DNA of 64,000 nt, taken from Thermoplasmata archaeon UBA61 (GTDB lineage Archaea > Thermoplasmatota > Thermoplasmata > Lutacidiplasmatales > UBA184). Below are positions 57,601 to 64,000 of the stretch, piece by piece. Location of the stretch: positions 32,853-96,852 of the forward strand of contig DASW01000006.1 in assembly GCA_002503985.1 (NCBI GenBank). Reading direction: 5' to 3'. Position numbers and translations under genes: made by a program. Numbering within the stretch: position 1 is the first letter of the stretch; the number at the start of each line of letters is the position of its first letter. The notes below the pieces were generated by a model. The model was not told the origin of the DNA and ran no database searches. It worked only from the letters and a program-made list of their open reading frames with translations.

Positions 57601-60154
57601 TTGACGGGGTCCCTGTGGTATCGGTCACCTGCAGTTCGAACGCCCAAACGCCGGTGGTCGACAGAACACCGGTCGAAGTGCTCGGTGTGCTCGTGGTGTT
57701 ACAGCCGGACGTGAACGATGAGCCGAGGTTGACGTAGCTTCCACCCGGAGCTTTGACGAGCCATTGGCAGGTGTAAGGGGACGTGCCTCCGCTGAACGAG
57801 GTCGTCGTGGAGAGCAGCGCGCTCTGCCCCGAGTCGATCGTGGTCGGAACGACGGAGATCACCGGGGCGGAGAGCGTCACGGCGACCAGAACCGTCACGG
57901 CGTTCGACACTACCGGTGCCCCGGTGTTGTCCGTAACCCGGAGCTCGAAGCTCCAAGTACCAACTGTCGACAGAGGACCGGTCGAAGTGCTCGGTGTGCT
58001 GGTGGTAGTGCAGCCGGCACTGAAGGATGAACCGAGATCGGTGTAGCTTCCCCCCGGAGCTTTGACGAGCCACTGACAGGTGTAGGGGGATGTGCCTCCG
58101 CTGAACGAGGTCGTCGTGGAGAGCGTCGAGGACTGACCGCTGTCGATCGCCGCCGGAGCGGCCGAGATCGTCGGTGCGGTGAGAGCGCCGTTGACCAGGA
58201 CCGTCACCGCGTTCGAATCAACAACCTCGGTCGGACTCCCGCTGTCCGTCACCTGGAGCTCAAAGCTCCATGTCCCTGTGGTCGCGAGGGTGCCGGTCGA
58301 TACGGTCGGTAGGTCGCCTACATTGCAGCTGAACGACACGCCAAGATCGGCGTAGCTTCCGCCCGGGGCTTCCTCCAGCCACTGGCAGGTGTAGGGTGGT
58401 GTGCCTGCACTGAACGACGTCGTCGCAGAGAGCGTCGATGACTGACCGCTGTCAATGGCCGTCGGAGCGACCGCGATCACGGGCGCGGCCAGCGCCGAGG
58501 CGACCGTCACTTCCACCGCGTTGGAGGGAGAGGTGTATCCCGGTACCCCACTGTCCGAGACCACCGCACAGTAGTACGTCGTCCCGGGCGATGACGTGCT
58601 CGGTGTGAAGGAGGTTCCCGGCGTCGACGTGTCTGTCGAGGAGGCGCTGCAGGAGGAGGTGGCGGAACTATACCACTCGACCGGATCCGAGTTCGGTCCG
58701 AAATAGGTCATCGTCGCCGTCAGCGTGGCCGCTGTCTGCCCCACGTCATAGGCCAAGGGTCCGGTCGGCGCGACAGCGACCGTCGGGTCTAGATATACGG
58801 TGTATGTCGCCGACGCGCTGTTCACCCCGTCCGATGCCATCATCGTCCGTGCGCCGCTCGACACCGGGGGAATCGTCACCGTGCACGAGAGATCCCCCAC
58901 GCTGTCTGAGCCGCAGCTCGACGTCGCCGGAGCCCCGTCTAGCGTGAAGGTGATTGGCTGAGATGCCGCAAAGCCAGTCCCTGTCGCGCCCGTAGTGCCT
59001 CCCACATCCCCGCTCGTTGGGCTCAGTGAGAGGAAGGCGTTCACGGTAAACGTGGTCGTGGCGCTGTTCGTACCGTCCGACGCGTCCACCGTCTCCGCTC
59101 CGGCCGGCGCTGGCGGTACCGTGAAATCGCAGCTGAAGCTCCCCGTCGAGTCGGTGTTGAGGGAACCGGAAGTACACGATAGCGATACCCCATTGAGCGT
59201 GAACGTCGAGATCGTCACCGAGCTTCCAAAGCCCGTTCCCGTCGCCACTACCCCGGGGGTCCCGACGATGCCGCTGGTCGGGCTAGTGGTCAGGCTCGCG
59301 TCGAGCGTGAACTGGCTCGACGCCGCTACGACGAACGTGCCACTCGGAGCCGTCGTCCATACCTCCACGTAGTACAGCCCACCCGGCATGGAGGGAATTG
59401 TGATGCTGCCGCTGAATGAGCCGTCCGAATCTGTCGGACCGAACGACACGCAGTAGGTGCTCTGCGTTTCCGAGGTTGCGTCGAAGCACACGTAATAGCT
59501 CGTGTCCGCCGCCAAACCGTCGGCCGTCAGGGTGTCCGAACTGCCTACCGTGCCGCTGTAGGAGCTCAACGAAACTGAAGGGTCCACCGTGAAGGAGGAA
59601 GTTGCGGTGATCGTTCCGTTATCTGTCGTGGTCGCTGTGATCGAATAACTCCCCGCCGTCGTCGTCGGTATCGTGATCGTGCATGTGAACGACCCGTCTA
59701 GCCCCACGGTAACCGGTCCTCCGATGCAGGCGAGGTCCACGCTGTTGAAGGCCGCCTGCACTTGGTCGCTGGGCGTGAACGAGGAGCCCGTCAGCACCGT
59801 CGTGCTCCCGACGATACCGCTTGTCGGGTTGATCGTGAGCACCGCACCCGCGAACGGTTCAAGGAAACTTGAGCCAGGAGAAGCCGAAGAACTGGGAGCT
59901 ATAGAGGGAGGATTTGAATGGAGGGAGGAACCGACGGCCGCATTCGAGCCACCGACCGTGACCGTAAAGGTTTGGCTCGTGGAACTCGCGGTCGAACCTA
60001 TCGCCGTCGCGGATGCGTGCGAACCACCGGACGATGACGCGGGAGACACGACCAGCCCGAGCGGGCCCAGGGCGGCGGCGCCCAGCATGATGATCGATAC
60101 GACAATGGCGAACCCTACAGCGCGCTTGCGCGGTGACAGGACATGTGCGTTCAT
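54224..60154 (-). CDS. Giant modular Ig-like surface protein with C-terminal membrane anchor
   Basis: 1976 residues. A signal peptide (about 10-37, VGFAIVVSIIMLGAAALGPL) precedes four TIG-like modules (SGIVGSTTVLTGSSF type, about residues 85-460). Then follow 13 modules that each begin with an xDxxQ-type motif (IDSGQ, LDVDQ) and contain either WQWL...ELQVTD or QWYSG...TYYCYVV. Each WQWL module has a conserved cysteine pair. A transmembrane helix at about 1830-1851 is followed by RR and a 125-residue cytosolic Pro/Gly tail. The protein is presumably anchored in the cytoplasmic membrane with the repeats outside, acting in adhesion or as surface coat. A gaggt ribosome site precedes the ATG; the leader may be about 200 bases. 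Lower G+C is visible. Confidence 0.82.
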   Translation of the reverse strand: MNAHVLSPRKRAVGFAIVVSIIMLGAAALGPLGLVVSPASSSGGSHASATAIGSTASSTSQTFTVTVGGSNAAVGSSLHSNPPSIAPSSSASPGSSFLEPFAGAVLTINPTSGIVGSTTVLTGSSFTPSDQVQAAFNSVDLACIGGPVTVGLDGSFTCTITIPTTTAGSYSITATTTDNGTITATSSFTVDPSVSLSSYSGTVGSSDTLTADGLAADTSYYVCFDATSETQSTYCVSFGPTDSDGSFSGSITIPSMPGGLYYVEVWTTAPSGTFVVAASSQFTLDASLTTSPTSGIVGTPGVVATGTGFGSSVTISTFTLNGVSLSCTSGSLNTDSTGSFSCDFTVPPAPAGAETVDASDGTNSATTTFTVNAFLSLSPTSGDVGGTTGATGTGFAASQPITFTLDGAPATSSCGSDSVGDLSCTVTIPPVSSGARTMMASDGVNSASATYTVYLDPTVAVAPTGPLAYDVGQTAATLTATMTYFGPNSDPVEWYSSATSSCSASSTDTSTPGTSFTPSTSSPGTTYYCAVVSDSGVPGYTSPSNAVEVTVASALAAPVIAVAPTAIDSGQSSTLSATTSFSAGTPPYTCQWLEEAPGGSYADLGVSFSCNVGDLPTVSTGTLATTGTWSFELQVTDSGSPTEVVDSNAVTVLVNGALTAPTISAAPAAIDSGQSSTLSTTTSFSGGTSPYTCQWLVKAPGGSYTDLGSSFSAGCTTTSTPSTSTGPLSTVGTWSFELRVTDNTGAPVVSNAVTVLVAVTLSAPVISVVPTTIDSGQSALLSTTTSFSGGTSPYTCQWLVKAPGGSYVNLGSSFTSGCNTTSTPSTSTGVLSTTGVWAFELQVTDTTGTPSTSNSVTVTVNTELVVPAPNPATQTVDQGQTVTITVSAPTTGTTPYSYQWLEKAPGAGSYSSVTDCLAPTTLTCSFVTSGATLTGSYSFELNVTDNTGATSTSASASVTVNAALASASAPSVSTATIDQGQTPPAATDTLPAALGGSGTVTYTWMVSFNAGAYAMATATQCATPSGTASDGEVVNCVIGVAASVGTYAYELQLKDSATTPVTTISLASSVATVNTTLTTTVAPTPSVTTLDADQAMTVTGTIPSTGTPTYSWQWLISVNGGTYVATTQCLVNNGIGDGAGAGVTCAILGDTLTASTFYNFELQVTDSASAPETVPSSPSSTVTTSLALTAGTPTPSAPVLDLGQSVVLTAHPSGGSGGDTFQWYWGATGAACLALTSQVLDATASTYEAGPATTTYYCYVVMDSNFDSSPSTAEGVTVNSALTAPNAPTMSTTALDVDQALTGTGVIPSTGTSPYSWQWLVSVNGGSYALATMCSVSEGSGAGVGDTETCSIEAGTLTVGATYAFELQVTDGATTPETETSAFSSSVIVSPALTAPVAPTVSATALDVDQTLMVAGTMPSTGTPTYSWQWLVSVNGGAYAPATQCTQNSGSGASAGATARCNIATGTLTVGDTYTFELKVSDSATPLETQTSRSSSTISVNLGLTAPGTPPVSATLLDVDQTLTLTGVIPSTGTASYSWQWLVSVSGGAYATTKECVVNNGTAATAGATETCSIPTNTLTVGATYIFELRVTDSASTPETLSSSASATVTVSSALVAGTPTPSSLSIDSGQSITVTASPSGGSGPYTYQWYSGSTASSCTALGTPISGATLATYSASPTTTTYYCYVVTDSATSPETQTSSASATVAVSSALTAPIVPTVSATSLASNEVLNVTASIPSTGTPTYSWQWLVSVNGGAFAPATQCAVNSGSRAAAGSLETCSIAANSLTAGNTYAFELRVTDSASSPVTQTSAAAAAVTVTTPSSGSSIPWDYIGIVIVVLVVVLLAALVLLRRGRPHVGGGPHAGGKPHAAGGAAAPMHAWQEGPAPSVGEGPAASAPAYLETTEEVGHGPSVGAPAMAGGPAVDAGVPGMPEGEPDIDVLMGELDRISVDILKKPTKKATGRKGETLTEDDDFSS
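54680..59902 (-). repeat. Ig-like module array of giant protein 1
   Basis: Coding repeats of about 75-100 residues: four TIG-like N-terminal modules, then 13 xDxxQ modules. In the C-terminal part the order is LDADQ, LDLGQ, LDVDQ three times, IDSGQ, LASNE. DNA identity between modules is visible, for example a recurring 20-base block for the NGG-containing strand, so recombination between modules is likely. Confidence 0.75.
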
Positions 60155-60604
60155 CGGTTACCTCGGTGGCGGCTTCTACGGACCCTTGGGACATCCGCTT
60201 CGAGAGCGAGTACGCGGCACAGGCAAGCGGCTCTTCGTGCGGAGAGAATCATGTTAGACTCGCACTTGTTCCTTCTCAGGTACTCGTTCACTTGCCGGTG
60301 TGACCACGCGACTCAGCGTGGCGACGACCCGACAATTCATCTGAAAAACGATTGTGGCAGGCATTAAGCTTTCTAGCGCCGCCGGTTCGTATAACTCCTC
60401 ACGAACGGGTCGACAGTCGGTACGAGCGGTCGTTTCTGACCGAGAACGTCCCCGAAAGGCACGGAGCGAGACTCAAGGGCTGAGTTCGGCCTGAGAAGCC
60501 GGTCCCACGCCGGTTAAACCGACTGCCGTGCCGGCGCTGATCGGACGGCTCCGCGATATCGACGGCGGAAGCGGCAGCGAACCGCCGACCTGCGCGGGAG
60601 GTGG
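60155..60604. other. 450-base spacer between the two giant surface-protein genes
   Basis: No gene is recognised. On the minus strand there is a gttatacg-type TATA-like element at about 60390-60398 and an aagcttaatg element at 60362-60372, giving a predicted leader of roughly 190-230 bases for giant protein 1. A perfect 6-bp hairpin ccacgc/gcgtgg lies at 60304-60321 within that leader. No T-rich terminator for the upstream giant gene was seen. Confidence 0.4.
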
Positions 60605-60952
60605 TCACGAGGACTTGTTGTCGTTCTTGGCGGCTTCCCCGCCCTGCCCGCCCGTTCCGGGCTTCTGAGTCTTCTTCTGGACCTCGCCGCTCAGCTTGTC
60701 GAGCTCGGCCATGAGGGCCGCGATATCGGACTCCGCCCCCCCGGGCTCGGTGGGCGCGGGGGGTGGGGAAGGTGGCGGCGCTGGTCCGCTCACCATCACG
60801 GGAACGATGATGGGCGGCGCTTGGCCGACATCCTCGGGCGTCTCCAGGTACGCGGGCGCGGCGGCCGGAGGTCCCTCGCCAGTGGAGGGTCCGGGTCCTT
60901 CCTCCCAGGCCTGCATCGGGGGCGCCGCTGCAACCGGGGGCCGACGACGTCG
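60605..60952 (-). other. Cytosolic tail of giant surface protein 2
   Basis: 115 residues after the membrane helix: RRRR, then a block (M-Q-AW-E-EGP-G-PS-T-GEGP, then APAYLET-PEDVG), a Pro-rich spacer and the short helix IAALMAELDKLSGEVQKK, ending in Lys/Gly/Asn. The order matches giant protein 1. Confidence 0.6.
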
Positions 60953-63900
60953 AAGGACGATAACCGACGCGAGAACGATCACGGCGATGGCAATCAGAAG
61001 GTATATCCAGAACCACGGGAAGCTCGACGACGTCTTCGTCACCGTCACGGTCGGTGTTGCCGCTGAAGTCTGTGTCTCCGGCGACAACGAGCTATCCGTA
61101 ACCCGGAGTTCGAACGCATACGTGTCTCCCGCCGTCAGTGGGTCGGCTGTGATGGAACACGTTACCGTGGCACCCGAACTCGCTCCCGCACCGCTGTTCA
61201 CGACGCATTGCGTCGCGGGTACGTAGGCCCCACCATTGATGGAGACCAACCACTGCCAGGAGTACGTGGGTGTCCCCGTCGGCGGGATCCCGCCCGTCAC
61301 CACCAGCACCTGGCCGGCGTTCATCGAAGTGGTGCTTACCGTCGGCACTGCAGGCGCTGTCAGCGCTGAATTCACCGTCACAGCCAATGCCGGGGACGAA
61401 GTCTGTGTCTCAGGTGACGTCGCGCTGTCCATCACCACGTAACAGTAGTAAGTGGTGGTCGTCGGAGAAGCCGCGTACGTCACGGATGCCACTCCCGAGA
61501 TCGGGGAACCCAACGCGGTGCACGCGTTCGCAGTGGTACCCGAATACCACTGGTAGGTGTAACCGCTCGCCCCGCCGGAGGGGTTCGCTGTCAAGGTGAT
61601 CGACTGACCGCTATCGATGGTTGGAGACGGGGGGGTCGGGGTTCCCGCCGCTAGCGCTGGGCTCACCGTCACTGTCACCGAAGCCGACGACGGCAGCGTC
61701 TCCACCGTTGATGCGCTGTCCGTTACCTGCAGCTCGAAGGCGTACGTGTCCCCGACGGTCAGCGTGCCCGCTGTGACGGAGCACGTCTCGGTTTCACTTC
61801 CGCTCGCGCCCGTCCCGCTATTCACGGTGCATTGGGTCGCGGCAACGTAAGCGGCACCGTCGATCGAGACGAGCCACTGCCAGGCGTAGGGCGACGTTCC
61901 CGTGGATGGAATCACTCCGGCTACCGCCAGTACCTGGTTAACATCTAGCTTTGCCGCAGTCAGCGTAGGCGCGACGGGCGCTGTCAACGCCGAACTTACC
62001 GTCACCACCGAAGACGCCGACGACGTCTGCGTCTCCGACGTCGCCGCGCTGTCCGTCACTTGCAACTTGAATCCGTAGGTATCCCCCATCTTCAGAGTGC
62101 TCGCTGCGACACTGCACGCCACCGAACCCGGGTCCGCTCCGGTGCCGCTGTTCACCGCGCATTGTATCGCGACGGCGTAGGTGCCTCCGTTGATTGAGAC
62201 CAGCCACTGCCAGGAATAGGGGGACGTCCCCGTGAACGGGATCGTAGCCGTAACTGTCAACGCTTGGTCGATGTCCAGCACGGTCGCGCTCACGGCCGGC
62301 GCCGCGGGAGGAGTCAGGGTCGAGCTGACCGTCACCGTCGACGAGGCCGATGATGTCAACATTTCCGGTGTCGATGCGCTGTCCGTCACGCTCAGCTCGA
62401 ACGCGTACGTGTCCCCTGCGATCAACGTGCCCGCTGCAATGCTACACGTTTGCGTGGAGTGGGCTGAGGCTCCATCGCCCCTGCCCACATCGCACTGAGT
62501 CGCGACAGCGTACCCGGCGCCATTGACCGAAACCCACCACTGCCAGGAGTAGGGTGAGGCCCCCGTCATGGGGACTGTCCCCGCCACCGTGAGTGCTTGG
62601 TCCAGGTCCAGAGACGTCACGCTCACCGTCGGCACGGCCGGAGCGGTCAGCGCAGAGGTCACCGTCACACCCGAGGAGGCCGGTGAGGTCTGTGTCTCCG
62701 ACACATTCGCGCTGTCATTCACCAGCAATTCGAAGGTGTAGGAGTTCTCCACCGCAAGGCTGGCCGCGGGGATGCTGCACGTCACCGTGCCGGCGTTCGC
62801 ACTGCCGCCACTCGGCGTATCGCACACGGTCGCCAAGCTGTAGCTCCCGCCAGTGGAGAGCAGCCATTCATACTGATACAGAGGCGATCCCGTCTCCGGA
62901 ATTGTCCCCGTCACCGTCAGGGCCTGGTTCACGTCCAACAAAGCCGCGCTCACCGTCGGGGCGGCGGGCGCCGTTAGCGCCAAGCTGACCGTCACTGCAG
63001 ATGAGGCGGGCGACGTCACCGTTTCCGGTGTTGTTGCGCTGTCGTTCACTAGCAGTTCGAAGGTGTAGATGTCCCCCACCGATAGGGTGCCCCCTGCGAT
63101 GTTGCATGTTACCCTGCCGGCGCCCACCCCGCTGTCGCTGGGGGTGTCGCACATGGACGCCAAGATGTCGCTCTCGCCGGTCGAGTACAGCCATTCATAC
63201 TCATACGGAGGCGTTCCTGTCGAAGGGATAACTCCTGTAACCGACAAGAGTTGGTCTACGTCCAGCGCCGTCGCGCTCAACATTGGCACCGTGGGAATGG
63301 TCAGGGCGGTGTTTACTGTCACACCGTCCACTGCCGAGGTGGCGATGTCGAGGTTCGAGTCTGTCACCACGTAACAATAGTACGTCGTGCTGGCGGGGGA
63401 AGCCAGATACGTCGAAAGAGGCAAGGATTGCACCGAGGATCCCCATCCCGACAACCCGCACGTGGTCCCTGCCGTGGACACGGACGTAGTGGAATACCAG
63501 GCGTAGTTGGTGTAGTCCAGCGACCCACCGGAGGGGTTCGCGGTGAGTGTGACTGCCTGGCCATTGTCGATGATAGGAGAGGGCGGGCTCGGGGTCCCCG
63601 CAGTCAGCGCCGAGCTGGTCGTCACTGTCGAAGAGGGCAGTGAGGTCGTTGATTCCGGTATCGACGCATTGTCCACCACATTCAGTTCAAAGTTGTAGGT
63701 GGTGCTGGCGGTCAGCGTGTTACCTGGAATTGAACAAGTGACACCCCCAGCAGCTCCACTGCCGCTAGTCACCGCGCACTGCGTCGCGTCAACGTATGTG
63801 CCGGCATCGATTGAAATCAGCCACTGCCATGTGTAAATCGGCGTGCCGGTCGAGGGAATCGTTCCCGTCACCGTCAATGCTTGATCGGCATCCAACGTCG

Positions 63901-64000
63901 TTACGCTAGGTGTCGGTTTCACCGGCTTGGTCAGCGCCGCGTTCACCGTCACGGCCGAGGAGGCCGACGAGGTGGTCGTCACCGGCGTCGTCGCTGAGTC
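60605..64000 (-). CDS. Second giant modular Ig-like surface protein, 5' end outside window
   Basis: The frame is open to the right edge, so an N-terminal part with any signal peptide is missing; an internal ATG at 63982 is not the start. Nine xDxxQ modules are visible (LDADQ, IDNGQ, LDVDQ, LDVNQ, LDLDQ, LDIDQ, LDVNQ, IDSGQ, MNAGQ), then a transmembrane helix (WIYLLIAIAVIVLASVIVL), RRRR and a 115-residue tail ending DNKSS. It is a tandem paralogue of the gene at 54224-60154 with the same tail plan. Function is probably surface adhesion or recognition; no ligand is known. Confidence 0.8.
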   Translation of the reverse strand, partial: DSATTPVTTTSSASSAVTVNAALTKPVKPTPSVTTLDADQALTVTGTIPSTGTPIYTWQWLISIDAGTYVDATQCAVTSGSGAAGGVTCSIPGNTLTASTTYNFELNVVDNASIPESTTSLPSSTVTTSSALTAGTPSPPSPIIDNGQAVTLTANPSGGSLDYTNYAWYSTTSVSTAGTTCGLSGWGSSVQSLPLSTYLASPASTTYYCYVVTDSNLDIATSAVDGVTVNTALTIPTVPMLSATALDVDQLLSVTGVIPSTGTPPYEYEWLYSTGESDILASMCDTPSDSGVGAGRVTCNIAGGTLSVGDIYTFELLVNDSATTPETVTSPASSAVTVSLALTAPAAPTVSAALLDVNQALTVTGTIPETGSPLYQYEWLLSTGGSYSLATVCDTPSGGSANAGTVTCSIPAASLAVENSYTFELLVNDSANVSETQTSPASSGVTVTSALTAPAVPTVSVTSLDLDQALTVAGTVPMTGASPYSWQWWVSVNGAGYAVATQCDVGRGDGASAHSTQTCSIAAGTLIAGDTYAFELSVTDSASTPEMLTSSASSTVTVSSTLTPPAAPAVSATVLDIDQALTVTATIPFTGTSPYSWQWLVSINGGTYAVAIQCAVNSGTGADPGSVACSVAASTLKMGDTYGFKLQVTDSAATSETQTSSASSVVTVSSALTAPVAPTLTAAKLDVNQVLAVAGVIPSTGTSPYAWQWLVSIDGAAYVAATQCTVNSGTGASGSETETCSVTAGTLTVGDTYAFELQVTDSASTVETLPSSASVTVTVSPALAAGTPTPPSPTIDSGQSITLTANPSGGASGYTYQWYSGTTANACTALGSPISGVASVTYAASPTTTTYYCYVVMDSATSPETQTSSPALAVTVNSALTAPAVPTVSTTSMNAGQVLVVTGGIPPTGTPTYSWQWLVSINGGAYVPATQCVVNSGAGASSGATVTCSITADPLTAGDTYAFELRVTDSSLSPETQTSAATPTVTVTKTSSSFPWFWIYLLIAIAVIVLASVIVLRRRRPPVAAAPPMQAWEEGPGPSTGEGPPAAAPAYLETPEDVGQAPPIIVPVMVSGPAPPPSPPPAPTEPGGAESDIAALMAELDKLSGEVQKKTQKPGTGGQGGEAAKNDNKSS
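60990..64000 (-). repeat. Ig-like module array of giant protein 2
   Basis: Nine visible modules of about 75-95 residues. Two (IDNGQ, IDSGQ) are of the cysteine-light YYCYVV type and flank a run of five LDxxQ modules. Giant protein 1 has three such modules in the same place, so the arrays are collinear with an expansion or contraction. Confidence 0.72.

Noticed and set aside
54680..63990. Repeats considered as CRISPR or tandem satellite DNA
   Set aside because: Repeats are coding, in one frame, about 225-300 bases long and diverged, with no regular spacers.

Overview
The window is one stretch of a G+C-rich archaeal chromosome (about two thirds G+C by eye). The archaeal assignment rests on information-processing genes: a group II chaperonin (thermosome), archaeal ribosomal protein L21e, RNA polymerase subunit Rpb4/RpoF, aIF2-beta, Pus10, deoxyhypusine synthase, a XerA-type recombinase, a TtuA/NcsA-type tRNA thiolase and a presenilin-like protease. 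Promoters also look archaeal: TATA-like boxes sit about 25-31 bases upstream of many start codons, which predicts leaderless mRNAs. The mixture (secreted G1-type acid peptidase, DUF6015-like protein, giant Ig-like surface proteins, bacterial-looking ValRS and class II LysRS) best fits a Thermoplasmata-related, possibly acid-soil lineage. That placement is inference.

Layout. 1-7 kb: partial sugar-nucleotidyltransferase, universal stress protein, DUF1028 protein, zinc-ribbon proteins, SRPBCC protein, tryptophanase-family lyase and an alpha/beta hydrolase. 7-14 kb: a frameshifted HExxH metalloprotease, PhzF, a GNAT acetyltransferase and a TldD/TldE pair. 13.8-16.3 kb: an in-frame Kelch/MFS chimera, a secreted G1 peptidase and tRNA-Cys. 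16.4-24.8 kb: PHP phosphoesterase and MetRS, ThyX, glycerate kinase with an FAD oxidoreductase, XerA, and the tRNA thiolase. 24.8-30.4 kb: 3-hydroxyacyl-CoA dehydrogenase, PrsW-like protease, then the conserved archaeal cluster Pus10-L21e-RpoF-DUF655-KsgA. 30.5-34.7 kb: a small operon of an alpha/alpha-toroid protein, an O-methyltransferase and an SRPBCC protein, then a second GNAT and a DMT transporter. 34.9-49.3 kb: thermosome, LysRS, an ABC exporter, ValRS (apparent CTG start), aldo/keto reductase, HAD phosphatase, aIF2-beta, presenilin-like protease, deoxyhypusine synthase, an enolase-superfamily enzyme and tRNA-Lys. 49.4-54.2 kb: membrane proteins, OsmC, DsbA/FrnE and an aldo/keto reductase. 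54.2-64 kb: two tandem giant repeat surface proteins on the minus strand, the second cut by the window edge.

Genes are tightly packed, and many operon partners overlap by 1-4 bases (ATGA, GTGA or TGATG), implying translational coupling. There is no CRISPR array, insertion sequence or clear prophage. The least explained items are the paired giant surface proteins with a shared cytoplasmic tail and collinear module order, the toroid/methyltransferase/SRPBCC operon, the Kelch/MFS chimera, and the CTG-initiated, bacterial-type ValRS.
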